A stretch of 64,000 bases of DNA. Source: Actinacidiphila glaucinigra (lineage in GTDB: Bacteria > Actinomycetota > Actinomycetes > Streptomycetales > Streptomycetaceae). The stretch is taken from assembly GCF_900188405.1 (NCBI RefSeq), contig NZ_FZOF01000017.1:62001-126000 (forward strand), in the 5' to 3' direction. The number at the start of each line of letters is the position of its first letter. Position 1 is the first letter of the stretch. The position numbers were made by a program, and so were the translations under genes. Positions 50,483 to 59,199 of the stretch are shown here, piece by piece. A model generated the notes under the pieces. It saw only the letters and a program-made list of their open reading frames with translations, made no database searches and was not told where the DNA came from.

Positions 50483-51781
50483 TCAGCCTGCGACCGGAGC
50501 CTTGTCTTGGTCGGAGGCCGGGTTCGGCGGGTCGACCGGTGTGGACGTCTCGTTCTGGCGGAACGGACGCATCAGGGTGCCGATGATCGAGAAGCGCCCC
50601 TGGCTCTTGCTGTAGACGTCGAACGCGACGGCGAGGAGGAGGACCAGGCCCTTGATGATCTGGACCATGTCCGAGCCCACGCCCTCCAGTTGGAGGCCGT
50701 TGTTGAGCAGCGCCATGACCAGACCGCCGACGATGGAGCCGCTGATGGTGCCGAGCCCACCGGACACCGCGGCGCCGCCGATGAAGACGGCCGCGATGGC
50801 GTCGAGTTCCCAGCTCAGACCGTCCTGCGGGCCGGATGCCGCGGAACGGGCCACGAAGATCATGCCGGCGAGCGCGGCCAGCACGGACATGTTCATCATG
50901 ACCAGGAAGTTGACGCGCCGGAGCTTGACGCCGGACAGCTCGGCCGCGCGGGAGTTGCCTCCGACGGCGTAGATGTGCCGGCCCCCGATGGTGTTGCGGG
51001 TGTAGTACGAGTACGCCAGCACCAGGGCGATCAGGATGATGCCGGAGATCGGGAAGCTGGTGCCGACGCGGCCGCCCGCGAAGCGCAGCGTCGTGAAGAC
51101 GATGATGCCCACCATCACGGCCAGGCGGATCCCGGTCACCCACAGCGGCGCGGCATCGGCGTGCATGACGCGCCGGGTCTGCCGGGCCCGCCACTCGCGC
51201 CAGACCACGCCCGCGCAGGCGAGCAGGCCGAGCAGCAGCGTCAGGTTGTTGTAGCCGGTGTCCGGACCCACCTCGGGCAGGAAGCCGGCGCCGATGTCAC
51301 GGAACCCGGTGGGGACCGGCACGGTGTCCGCGTTGCCGATGTACTGGTTGCCGCCGCGGAACAGGAGCATGCCGGCCAGGGTGACGATGAACGCCGGCAC
51401 TCCCACGTAGGCGACCCAGAAGCCCTGCCAGGCGCCGATCGCCGCGCCGACGAGCAGGCCGAGCAGGATGCCCAGGGGCCAGGGGAGCGAGTGCTCCTGC
51501 ATCGTCTTGGCGACCACGATCCCGGTGAACGCGGCCACCGAGCCGACCGACAGGTCGATGTGCCCGGCGACGATCACCATCAGCATGCCGATGGCCAGGA
51601 TCAGGATGTAGGAGTACTGGCTGACCACGGCGATGAGGTTGCCGGAGGTCAGGGTCAGTCCCCCCGTCCAGATCTGGAACAGGAGCACGATCGCGACGAG
51701 CGTGGCGATCATGCCGAACTGGCGGGCGTTGGAGGCCGTGCCCCCGAAGAGGTTCTTCTGCAGGTCTGAGATGCGGCTCAT
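50483..51781 (-). CDS. mmsB: Monosaccharide ABC transporter permease
   Basis: 432 residues, about 10-12 membrane segments, longer than RbsC-type permeases, as in the MmsB/XylH class. IDLSVGSVAAFTGIVVAKTM and GLGTISGSIVGGLVMALLNN are conserved blocks of the BPD_transp_2 family. ATG overlaps the ATPase stop (ATGA at 51778-51781), so it is cotranslated. Forms the membrane channel for the sugar bound by the lipoprotein encoded next. Confidence 0.9.
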   Translation of the reverse strand: MSRISDLQKNLFGGTASNARQFGMIATLVAIVLLFQIWTGGLTLTSGNLIAVVSQYSYILILAIGMLMVIVAGHIDLSVGSVAAFTGIVVAKTMQEHSLPWPLGILLGLLVGAAIGAWQGFWVAYVGVPAFIVTLAGMLLFRGGNQYIGNADTVPVPTGFRDIGAGFLPEVGPDTGYNNLTLLLGLLACAGVVWREWRARQTRRVMHADAAPLWVTGIRLAVMVGIIVFTTLRFAGGRVGTSFPISGIILIALVLAYSYYTRNTIGGRHIYAVGGNSRAAELSGVKLRRVNFLVMMNMSVLAALAGMIFVARSAASGPQDGLSWELDAIAAVFIGGAAVSGGLGTISGSIVGGLVMALLNNGLQLEGVGSDMVQIIKGLVLLLAVAFDVYSKSQGRFSIIGTLMRPFRQNETSTPVDPPNPASDQDKAPVAG

Positions 51782-53325
51782 GGGCTCGGTGTCTTCTTCA
51801 TAGAGGTCATCTGTTTCATGAGGAGTTCCGGGTTCGCGTCGCGGCGTGTCACCTCACCGGTGATGGCGCCTTCGAACACCGTGTAGATGCGGTCGCACAG
51901 TCCGATGAGCTCGGGCAGCTCCGAGGAGATGACGATGACGCCCTTGCCCTCGCCCACCAGCCGCTGGATGATCCCGTAGATCTCGTACTTGGCACCGACG
52001 TCGATGCCGCGGGTGGGCTCGTCCAGGATGAGCAGGTCGGGGTCGGTGAACATCCACTTGGCGAGGACGACCTTCTGCTGGTTGCCGCCGGAGAGCTTGA
52101 CGACCTCCTCGTCGACGCCGGGGGTCTTGATCCTCAGGCTCTGCCGGTACTCCTCGGCGATCCGGTGCTCGCGCACCGGGTCGATGACCTGGTGGCGGGA
52201 GATCTTCGACAGCTTGGCGGCGACCATCGAGGTCTTGATGTCGTCCAGCAGGTTGAGGCCGATCGACTTGCGGTCCTCGCTGACGTAGGCGAGGCCCTGC
52301 CGGATGGCCTCCGACACCGTCTTGAGGTGGATCTCCTTGCCGTCCTTGAAGACCCGTCCCGACAGGAAGGTGCCGTAGGAGCGGCCGAACAGGCTCATCG
52401 CGAGTTCGGTGCGCCCGGCGCCCATGAGGCCGGCGAAGCCGACGATCTCACCGCGCCGCACCGTGAAGGTGGAGCCCTTGCAGACGAGCCGTTCGTCCGA
52501 GGCGGGGTGCCGCACGGTCCAGTCGCGGACCTCGAAGAACACCTCCCCGATGTCGGGCGTGTGGTCGGGGAACCGGCTGTCGAGTTCCCGGCCGACCATG
52601 CCGCGCACGATGCGGTCCTCGTTCACACCGTCGGCCTCGACGTCCAGGCTCTCGATCGTCCGGCCGTCGCGCAGGATGGTGATGGTGTCGGCGACCGCCT
52701 CGATCTCGTTCAGCTTGTGCGAGATCATGATCGAGGTGATGCCGCGGTCCCGGAAGCCGCGCAGCAGGTCGAGCAGGTGCTGCGAGTCGGTCTCGTTCAG
52801 GGCCGCGGTCGGCTCGTCGAGGATGAGGAGCTTCACGTCCTTGGCGAAGGCCTTGGCGATCTCGACGAGTTGCTGCTTGCCGACGCCGATGTCCTTGACG
52901 AGCGTGTCCGGGTCCTCCTTGAGGCCGACCTGCTCCATCAGCTCCAGCGCCCGGTGCTGTGCGGCCTTCCAGTCGATCGAGCCGCGTTTGCGCGGCTCGT
53001 TGCCGAGGAAGATGTTCTCCGTGATCGACATGCCGGGGACCAGCGCCAGTTCCTGGTGGATGATGACGATGCCGGCCTGCTCGCTGGCCCGGATGTCGTG
53101 GAACCTGACGGTGTCGCCCCGGTAGACGATCTCACCGGTGTAACTGCCGTGCGGGTGGACGCCGCTCAGCACCTTCATGAGGGTGGACTTGCCTGCGCCG
53201 TTCTCGCCGCAGATCGCGTGGATCTCCCCCTCCTTCACCACCAGGTTGACGTCCGCGAGCGCCGTCACGCCCGGGAACGTCTTGGTGATGGACCGCATCT
53301 CCAGCAGTACCGGGGCGCTGCTCAT
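51778..53325 (-). CDS. mmsA: Monosaccharide ABC transporter ATPase, two nucleotide-binding domains
   Basis: 515 residues. NBD1 with Walker A GENGAGKST (about 39-47), signature and Walker B VKLLILDEPTAALNETDSQH. NBD2 at about 260-500 with GLMGAGRTELAMS in place of a normal Walker A, signature LSGGNQQKVVLAKWMF and LLILDEPTRGIDVGAKYEIY. This one-functional, one-degenerate arrangement is normal for RbsA/XylG/MmsA. It is the first gene of the operon, divergent from the ROK repressor. Confidence 0.92.
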   Translation of the reverse strand: MSSAPVLLEMRSITKTFPGVTALADVNLVVKEGEIHAICGENGAGKSTLMKVLSGVHPHGSYTGEIVYRGDTVRFHDIRASEQAGIVIIHQELALVPGMSITENIFLGNEPRKRGSIDWKAAQHRALELMEQVGLKEDPDTLVKDIGVGKQQLVEIAKAFAKDVKLLILDEPTAALNETDSQHLLDLLRGFRDRGITSIMISHKLNEIEAVADTITILRDGRTIESLDVEADGVNEDRIVRGMVGRELDSRFPDHTPDIGEVFFEVRDWTVRHPASDERLVCKGSTFTVRRGEIVGFAGLMGAGRTELAMSLFGRSYGTFLSGRVFKDGKEIHLKTVSEAIRQGLAYVSEDRKSIGLNLLDDIKTSMVAAKLSKISRHQVIDPVREHRIAEEYRQSLRIKTPGVDEEVVKLSGGNQQKVVLAKWMFTDPDLLILDEPTRGIDVGAKYEIYGIIQRLVGEGKGVIVISSELPELIGLCDRIYTVFEGAITGEVTRRDANPELLMKQMTSMKKTPSP

Positions 53326-53465
53326 GCGCGGAGCTCCACGCCGCGGACGCCGCGACGATCACGCGGGCCCGCCTCCCCTGGGATGCGACATTTCGTGGAC
53401 ATCAACTTGCCTCCGATGACACTGCGCCGTGCCTCCATGCCGGACCTGTTACGGCTTGGGCACCG

Positions 53466-53496
53466 GACTTTAAATCCATTTGTTTTACTAAGTCAA
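53466..53496. promoter_or_regulatory. AT-rich operator/promoter region of the sugar operon
   Basis: Within the 214-nt gap between divergent ROK and ABC genes, the only AT-rich stretch contains GACTTTAAATCCATTTG and TTTTACTAAGTC, with GACTT/AAGTC at its ends. It resembles ROK/XylR operators (runs of A/T bracketed by short dyads). Confidence 0.45.
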
Positions 53497-53539
53497 CGCC
53501 CCTGAGCGGTATCGTCATTGCGGCAAGAGAGGAACGCGT

Positions 53540-54781
53540 GTGCGGCAAGCAGGAACAAACCTCCCCAAAGTCGGGCGGTACAACCGGGCGGTGGTCCTGG
53601 ACCAGATCCAACTCGCGGACGGGATCAGCCGGGTCGAGATCGCCCAGAAGACGGGCCTGACCCCGCAGACCGTCTCGGGGATCGTGCGCCGTCTGCTGGA
53701 CGAGGGGATCGTGCGCGAGGACGGGGCCAGCCGGGGTGCCGGCGGCGGCAAGCCCCGCACCACCCTGCGGGTCAACGCGGACGCGGGCAACGCCGTGGGC
53801 CTGGTCTTCGACCCGGTGGAACTCACCTGCTCCGTGGTCGACCTGCTCGGACGGCCGCTGGTCGTCAAACGGCGCCCCACGCCCCCCGGCACCGATCCGA
53901 CACACGTGGTGGCCGCCATGGCCGACCTGGTCGCCGAGGTGCTGACCGAGGCCGACGTACCGCGCGGCAACGTCCTGGGGCTGGGGCTGGCCACCCCCGG
54001 CCCGATCGACCAGCGGAACGGCATGATCGTCGCCCCGCCGCAGCTCGCGCACTGGACCCGGGTGCCGCTGCAGCAGATGCTCAGCGACGCCACCGGCCTT
54101 CCGGTGACCCTCGACAACGACGCAACCGCCGCCGCGGTCGGCGAGCGCTGGTCCGGCGCGGGCCGGGGCGTGGCGAACTTCGCCTACCTGTTCTTCGGCA
54201 CCGGCATCGGCGGCGGACTGGTCCTCAACCACCAGGTCTACCGGGGTGGTTCGCTCAACGCCGGCGAGTTCGGCCATTCCACGGTGGTGTCGGACGGCCC
54301 TGAGTGCTACTGCGGCAACCGGGGCTGCCTGGAAGGACTGGCGAACCCGTCCGCGATCGTGGCCGAGACGCACCGCCGCCTCGTCGACAAACCCGGCGGC
54401 AGCGTGCTGTCACCGGCGTTCGACCGGGACCCGGCCTCCGTCGACCACGCCGCGGTCCAGCTCGCGGCGGGAGCCGGTGACCCGGTCGCGGCGGCGGTCA
54501 TCGACGAGGCCGCGCAGCACGTCGCCACGGTCGCGGTGACGATCGCCAACTTCATCGACGTGGACCTCATCATCCTCGGCGGTCACGGCATCCAGCACGT
54601 GGAGGCCCGCTACGTGGGCGCCGTGGCCACCGCACTGACCGCGAGACCCCTGGCCCGGCACATCCGCGTCGTCCAGGTCGAGGCCTCCCCGCTCGGCGCC
54701 GACGCGGCCGTCGTGGGCAGCGCCGCGCTCGTACTGCACGCCACCTACTCGCCGCAGTTGTCGTCGCTCGTCCTGGACTGA
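53540..54781 (+). CDS. ROK family transcriptional repressor (XylR/NagC type)
   Basis: 413 residues. N-terminal winged HTH (GISRVEIAQKTGLTPQTVSG), then the ROK sugar-kinase-like domain. It contains DNDATAAAVGE, FFGTGIGGGLVLNHQVYRGG, and the ROK zinc motif with CYCGNRGCLE. GTG 53540 with GAGAGGAA upstream. Represses the divergent monosaccharide importer and is relieved by the imported sugar, judging from arrangement and family. Confidence 0.9.
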   Translation: MRQAGTNLPKVGRYNRAVVLDQIQLADGISRVEIAQKTGLTPQTVSGIVRRLLDEGIVREDGASRGAGGGKPRTTLRVNADAGNAVGLVFDPVELTCSVVDLLGRPLVVKRRPTPPGTDPTHVVAAMADLVAEVLTEADVPRGNVLGLGLATPGPIDQRNGMIVAPPQLAHWTRVPLQQMLSDATGLPVTLDNDATAAAVGERWSGAGRGVANFAYLFFGTGIGGGLVLNHQVYRGGSLNAGEFGHSTVVSDGPECYCGNRGCLEGLANPSAIVAETHRRLVDKPGGSVLSPAFDRDPASVDHAAVQLAAGAGDPVAAAVIDEAAQHVATVAVTIANFIDVDLIILGGHGIQHVEARYVGAVATALTARPLARHIRVVQVEASPLGADAAVVGSAALVLHATYSPQLSSLVLD

Positions 54782-54788
54782 CGAGAGG

Positions 54789-54823
54789 GCGGATGACGGG
54801 AGCGGATGACAGGAGCGGATGAC
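54789..54823. repeat. Three tandem 13-bp repeats
   Basis: GCGGATGAC recurs at 54789, 54802 and 54815 with period 13 (unit GGAGCGGATGACR), in the short gap between converging ROK and TetR genes. Confidence 0.7.
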
Positions 54824-54834
54824 GGGCGGTGACG

Positions 54835-55455
54835 TCAGCGTGCGAGCGCACCGATCAGGCGCTCGACCGCCGCGACGTACCCGGCGTTGTCCAGCTCGGG
54901 ATCCCAGGCGGTCTGCAGCGCCAGCCCCTGGTAGATCGCGACGAACACCCTGGCCAGGCCGTCGGCGGGCCACGCGGCGTCCAGTTCGCCGCGCTCCTGG
55001 GCCGCCCGGACCAGGTCGGTGACGACGGCACGGGGACGGTCCACGCCCTCGCGCGCCACCGCGTGCACCCGCGGTTCCCGCAGGGCCTCGGCCCAGATCT
55101 GGACGCCGAGTTGCACACGCTGCCGCTCGCCGGAGCCGGCCAGCGAGCGCAGGAGTTCCAGGTAGCCGCCGGCGACGTTGGGGAAAGCGTCGGCTGGGTT
55201 CCCGGCGAGGTTCCCGGCGGGTCCGTCCAGATGCAGCCGGCGGGCCTGCTGATCGTGCCACCCCTCCGCGATGGCCACGACCATGTCGTCCTTGTCGGCG
55301 AAGTAGCGGTAGATCAGCCCGGCGCTGAAACCGGACTCGGCCGCGATGTCCTGGATGGTGGTGCGGTGGAAGCCCGCGCGGGCGAAGCAGCGGGCGGCGG
55401 CGTCGAGGATCTGCGCGCGCCGTGCTCGCAGGTGCTCCTCACTGACCTTGGGCAT
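54835..55455 (-). CDS. TetR family transcriptional repressor
   Basis: 206 residues. HTH at about 10-55 (RRAQILDAAARCFARAGFHR, TTIQDIAAESGFSAGLIYRY). C-terminal ligand domain of the AcrR class (LGVQIWAEALREPRVHAVAR). Its ATG shares one base with the stop of the methyltransferase gene (TGATG), so it is the second gene of an autoregulated operon behind the palindrome at 56355-56368. Confidence 0.9.
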   Translation of the reverse strand: MPKVSEEHLRARRAQILDAAARCFARAGFHRTTIQDIAAESGFSAGLIYRYFADKDDMVVAIAEGWHDQQARRLHLDGPAGNLAGNPADAFPNVAGGYLELLRSLAGSGERQRVQLGVQIWAEALREPRVHAVAREGVDRPRAVVTDLVRAAQERGELDAAWPADGLARVFVAIYQGLALQTAWDPELDNAGYVAAVERLIGALAR

Positions 55456-56339
55456 CACTTCACCTCGGCCTGGGCGATGCGGTAGAAGGGCGCGGCGGGC
55501 TCGTGCCGCCCCAGGGGCTCCAGATAGCGCGCGGCGGCGTCCCTCGCCGACTGGTCCAGGGTGAGCTCCAGTCCCCGCTCGGCCAGGTACGCCGGGAGTT
55601 CGTCGGGGAGGAAGCCGAAGGTGAACGGTTCCCCGGCCGCACGCACGGTGTCCGCCCAGGCGGTGACGCCGTCGAAGTCCCCGGTGCCGTCCAGGGCCCG
55701 CCGGTCCATGTAGGTGAGGACGATCCGGCTGCCGGGCGCCAGCGCGGCGCCGAGCGCCGTCAGTGTGGCGTGCACCGAGGCCGCGTCGAGGTAGTTCGTC
55801 ACGCCCTCCCAGACCACCACCGCCCGGTCGTCGCCCGGTCCCGCGTCGCGCAGCACGTCGCCGAGGTCCTCCCGCATCAGGTCCGCCGGAACGAACCGGA
55901 CGCGGTCGCCGGGCCGGCCCGCGCGGGCGGACCACGTACCGGCCAGGCCGCGCTTGACCGCCTGCGTCGCCGGGTGGTCGACCTCCAGGACGGCGGCGGT
56001 GCGCGCGGCGTCCAGCCGGAAGGCCCGGCTGTCGTACCCCGCGCCGAGCAGGACGAGTCGCCGGGCGCCGTTTTCCAGGGCGTCCACGACCAGGTCGTCG
56101 ATCAGACGGGTGCGGACCACGGCCGAAGCGCGCGGACCGGCCGGCCAGCGCCGGTCGATCCGGCGCTCGAGGAACCGCGCCACGCCCGGGAAGCGGGCGA
56201 CCGTCACGGCCAGGCGGAGGCCGGGGCCGAGGCACGAGGCGGCGTACGGGTCGGTGAACAGGCGCGGCCCCCGGCGCACCGACTCCAGTGCCCGGAACAG
56301 GGCGACGTGCTGCGCGGTACGGCTGGGTCTGCTCTGCAT
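55455..56339 (-). CDS. SAM-dependent methyltransferase, leucine carboxyl methyltransferase (PPM/LCMT-like) family
   Basis: 294 residues. PF04072 features: N-terminal LFTDPYAASCLGPG, the RTRLIDDLVVDAL and GARRLVLLGAGYDSRAFRLD SAM-binding block, VLEVDHPATQ, and VVWEGVTNYLDAASV. Methylates carboxyl or hydroxyl groups on unknown small molecules. The message appears leaderless: TATGAT lies 6 nt before the ATG and no ribosome-binding site is present. Confidence 0.9.
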   Translation of the reverse strand: MQSRPSRTAQHVALFRALESVRRGPRLFTDPYAASCLGPGLRLAVTVARFPGVARFLERRIDRRWPAGPRASAVVRTRLIDDLVVDALENGARRLVLLGAGYDSRAFRLDAARTAAVLEVDHPATQAVKRGLAGTWSARAGRPGDRVRFVPADLMREDLGDVLRDAGPGDDRAVVVWEGVTNYLDAASVHATLTALGAALAPGSRIVLTYMDRRALDGTGDFDGVTAWADTVRAAGEPFTFGFLPDELPAYLAERGLELTLDQSARDAAARYLEPLGRHEPAAPFYRIAQAEVK

Positions 56340-56345
56340 GGGCCC

Positions 56346-56368
56346 ATCATAATGAATGGACGTCCATT
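56346..56368 (-). promoter_or_regulatory. Leaderless promoter with adjacent TetR operator
   Basis: On the minus strand TATGAT (56346-56351) is the -10 box. The perfect 14-bp palindrome AATGGACGTCCATT (56355-56368) sits in the -10/-35 spacer, so a bound TetR dimer would block polymerase. Confidence 0.75.
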
Positions 56369-56462
56369 TTTTTCCGGAGCTCCGGAACGACCGCCCGCAG
56401 CAGCCCGACCTCGAACGGGACCCGGCGGCCGCATCGGCCCGGAATCGGCGCGGGGCCTGCCG

Positions 56463-57797
56463 TCACGTCGACAGGAGCCTGACCCTCAGCAACGCCCCGC
56501 CCTGCGGGGCCGATCCGGCGTCGGCGTACCCGCCGTGCCGGTGGACGATGTCACGGACGATCGCCAGGCCGAGCCCGGCGCCTCCGGCGTCGCGGGTGCG
56601 TGACTCGTCGAGCCTGATGAAGCGGTCGAAGACGCGCTCCCGGTCGGCCTCCGGGATGCCCGGGCCGTCGTCGGTCACCTCCAGCACGGCCCACCGGGCG
56701 TCACGGGTGACGCGCACCGCGACCGAACCGGTCGCATGGCGCCGGGCGTTGTCCAGGAGGTTGTCCAGGACGCGTTCCAGCCCCTGCCGGTCACCGCGGA
56801 CCGTCACGGTCTCCGTGGCCTCGACGGTCACGGGCACCGCGCCCGGGCGCAGCGCGACCTTCTCGCGGGCCAGTTCGTCCAGGGCGACCGGCTCCATGGG
56901 GGTCTCCTCCCCCGCGTCGAAACGGGCGAGCAGGAGGAGGTCGGAGGCGAGCGCCTGGAGCCTGGTGACGTCGTCCACCGCGCTGTCCAGGTCCAGCAGG
57001 GCCGGATGGGCGGCCGCCACCTCCAGTTCGGTGCGCAGCGCCGCGATCGGGCTGCGCAGTTCGTGGGACGCGTCGGCCACGAACCGCCGTTGCCTTTCGA
57101 CCGCGGCCTGCAGGGCCGTGAGCGTCTCGTTGGTGGCCCGGGCCAGCCGGGCCACCTCGTCGCGGGCCGGGGGCACGGGCACCCTGCGGGACAGGTCGGT
57201 GCTGGAGGTGATGGCCTCCATCTCGGCGCGGATGGCCTCGACGGGGCGCAGCGCGTTGCGTGCGCCGAGCCACGTCACCGTCCAGACCACGGCGAGCATC
57301 ACGGGCAGCCCGGCCGACAGGAAGACGACCGCCGTGCGGACGGCGTCCTGTTCGGCGGTGAGGGAGGCGCCCGCGGTGACGGTGTAGCGCTCGCCGTCGC
57401 GTTCCCCCGAGAGGGCGGCGAACCGGTACGACTCCTGCCTGCCGTCCACGGTCGCGGTCCCCGTGCCGTACTCCGCCTCGGTGTCGCCGTCGTCGTCCGG
57501 GTCCGGCACCGGCGCGCCGGTGATCCGCTGGACCTCCTCCCCGACCGCTAGGAGGGTGCCGCCGCCGTCGGTGACCCGTACCGGGTACTCGTCGCCGTCC
57601 GGCAGGTCGAGGCGGTCGTACGGGGTCCCGGCGGCGATCTGGGCGGCCACCTCGCGCGCGGCGACCTCGGCCCGCAGGCCGGCCTGCCCGGTCAGGTTCG
57701 CCCGCAGGGCGAGGACGAGGCCGAGGCCCGCGAGGACCAGGGCGACGCCCACCACCGCGGTCGCGGACAGTGCCGTGCGGGCGCGGACGGACCTCAT
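56463..57797 (-). CDS. Two-component sensor histidine kinase
   Basis: 444 residues. Two membrane helices (about 10-32 and 160-185) flank an extracellular sensor region of about 125 residues rich in Asp/Glu. HAMP follows (LRPVEAIRAEMEAI). HisKA has the phospho-acceptor His in FVADASHELRSPIAALR. HATPase has N box DNLLDNARRHA, G1 DDGPGIPEADRERVF and G2 GGAGLGLAIVRDIV. ATGA overlap with the response regulator gene. The acidic sensor domain may read cations or envelope stress; no ligand is known. Confidence 0.92.
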   Translation of the reverse strand: MRSVRARTALSATAVVGVALVLAGLGLVLALRANLTGQAGLRAEVAAREVAAQIAAGTPYDRLDLPDGDEYPVRVTDGGGTLLAVGEEVQRITGAPVPDPDDDGDTEAEYGTGTATVDGRQESYRFAALSGERDGERYTVTAGASLTAEQDAVRTAVVFLSAGLPVMLAVVWTVTWLGARNALRPVEAIRAEMEAITSSTDLSRRVPVPPARDEVARLARATNETLTALQAAVERQRRFVADASHELRSPIAALRTELEVAAAHPALLDLDSAVDDVTRLQALASDLLLLARFDAGEETPMEPVALDELAREKVALRPGAVPVTVEATETVTVRGDRQGLERVLDNLLDNARRHATGSVAVRVTRDARWAVLEVTDDGPGIPEADRERVFDRFIRLDESRTRDAGGAGLGLAIVRDIVHRHGGYADAGSAPQGGALLRVRLLST

Positions 57798-58453
57798 CCG
57801 GCCTCCATCACGTATCCGGCGCCGCGGACGGTGCGGATGGTGGCTGCCCCGAGCTTGCGGCGCAGGGCGCTGACGTAGACCTCGACGATGTTGGGGTCGC
57901 CGCTGTAGGCGAAGTCCCACACGTGCTCGATGATGTCGGCCTTGGTGACCACCTCGCCGGCGTTGAGCACCAGGTGCTCCAGCACGGCGAACTCCCGTGC
58001 GGTGAGCGGGATTTCGGTCCCGTCGCGGGTGACCCTGCGGCGGCCGGGCTCGACGGTCAGCGCGCCGATGGCGATGACGGGTGAGCCGCCGTGGGAGCGC
58101 CGCCGCAGCAGCGCGCGGACGCGGGCCAGCAGCACGACGTAGGCGAAGGGCTTCGTCAGGTAGTCGTCGGCGCCGGTGTCCAGGCCCTCCGCCTCGTCGT
58201 ACACCCCGTCCTTGGCGGTCAGCATCAGGATCGGGGTGTCGTCGCCCGCGGCCCGCAGAGCGGCGCAGACGCGGTAGCCGTTCATGCCGGGCAGCATGAT
58301 GTCCAGCAGGATCAGGTCGTAGGCCTGCTGCGCGGCCTGGTGCAGCGCTTCGGCGCCGTCGTGCACCACGTCGACGCCGAAGCCCTCGGCCGTCAGCCCC
58401 TTGGCCAATGAGGCGGCAAGGCTGCGCTCGTCCTCCACGATCAGCAGGCGCAT
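57794..58453 (-). CDS. Two-component response regulator, OmpR/PhoB type
   Basis: 219 residues. Receiver domain with D51 (LLDIMLPGMNG), T/S and K at LMLTAKDG and YLTKPFAY. Winged HTH C-terminal domain (PLTAREFAVLEHLVLNAGEV, PNIVEVYVSALRRKLG, IRTVRGAGYVMEAG). Cotranslated with its kinase. Direct repeats upstream suggest it controls its own operon and the divergent PepSY gene. Confidence 0.93.
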   Translation of the reverse strand: MRLLIVEDERSLAASLAKGLTAEGFGVDVVHDGAEALHQAAQQAYDLILLDIMLPGMNGYRVCAALRAAGDDTPILMLTAKDGVYDEAEGLDTGADDYLTKPFAYVVLLARVRALLRRRSHGGSPVIAIGALTVEPGRRRVTRDGTEIPLTAREFAVLEHLVLNAGEVVTKADIIEHVWDFAYSGDPNIVEVYVSALRRKLGAATIRTVRGAGYVMEAG

Positions 58454-58486
58454 GCGTACAGGGTGCCAAAACGCTCCTGAGGATTC

Positions 58487-58513
58487 CTTCAGGATCCTTC
58501 AGCGTGGCTTCAG
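58487..58513. promoter_or_regulatory. Phased direct repeats, candidate response-regulator sites
   Basis: CTTCAG occurs at 58487, 58497 and 58508, spaced 10-11 bp, between the divergent response regulator and PepSY genes; tandem phased hexamers are the usual OmpR/PhoB-family binding pattern. Confidence 0.6.
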
Positions 58514-58567
58514 GTGCGGCGGGCGACGGTGGTGGTCGTCGGATCACCTACGGAAGGACACACCATC

Positions 58568-59179
58568 ATGAGGCGCAAGACGCTGATCGCCACCGCGGCC
58601 GCCGTCGCCGTCCTGGCCGGAACGGGCGGTGTCGCGGCGGCCGCGATGGCGGACGACGACGACCGTCAGCGGCCCGCCGCCGTGGCCACCGACGACCCCG
58701 GCGCCGACGACGGTCCCCGTGACGACGACCGCGACGACCGCGACGCAGGCGACGACAAGGCCCGGGACGGCGGCACCCGCACGGTGAGCCTCGCCGACGC
58801 GGTCACCGCGGCGCGGGCCGAAGCCCCGGGCACCGTGGTGTCGGCCGAGCTCGACGAGGACCGCGGACGCGCCGAATGGGAGGTCGAGACGCTCGCCGAG
58901 GACGGCACCTGGCACGAGGTGACGATCGACGCCGCGAACGGCGAGGTCGTCACCACCCGCGAGGAGCAGGACCGGCAGGACGCCGACGAGGCCCGGGACG
59001 CACTGCGCGGCTCACGCACCGACCTCGTGGAGGCGGCAAAGGCGGCCGCGGGCGCCCGCCCCGGTACGGTCACCTCCGTCTCCCTCGACGACGACACCCG
59101 CGGCTGGGAGGTCGAACTACACCAGGACGGCGCCGAGCACGAGTTCCACGTCGACCCGGCCACCGGCGACACCACCTGA
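58568..59179 (+). CDS. Exported PepSY-domain protein
   Basis: 203 residues. Signal peptide (RRKTLIATAAAVAVLAGTGG), an Asp/Arg-rich linker with DDDRDDRDAGDD, then two PepSY-like repeats: TVSLADAVTAARAEAPGTVV with ELDEDRGRAEWEVE, and RTDLVEAAKAAAGARPGTVT with SLDDDTRGWEVEL. Such proteins are typical outputs of adjacent two-component systems and may bind peptidases or cations outside the membrane. ATG 58568 with GGAAGGA upstream. Confidence 0.85.
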   Translation: MRRKTLIATAAAVAVLAGTGGVAAAAMADDDDRQRPAAVATDDPGADDGPRDDDRDDRDAGDDKARDGGTRTVSLADAVTAARAEAPGTVVSAELDEDRGRAEWEVETLAEDGTWHEVTIDAANGEVVTTREEQDRQDADEARDALRGSRTDLVEAAKAAAGARPGTVTSVSLDDDTRGWEVELHQDGAEHEFHVDPATGDTT

Positions 59180-59199
59180 CGCGGGGCCGGGACGCGGAC

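Noticed and set aside
54835..56235. A fused methyltransferase-TetR protein
   Set aside because: The upstream part is the wrong frame of the methyltransferase gene; the TetR ATG at 55453-55455 is overlapped by the methyltransferase stop.
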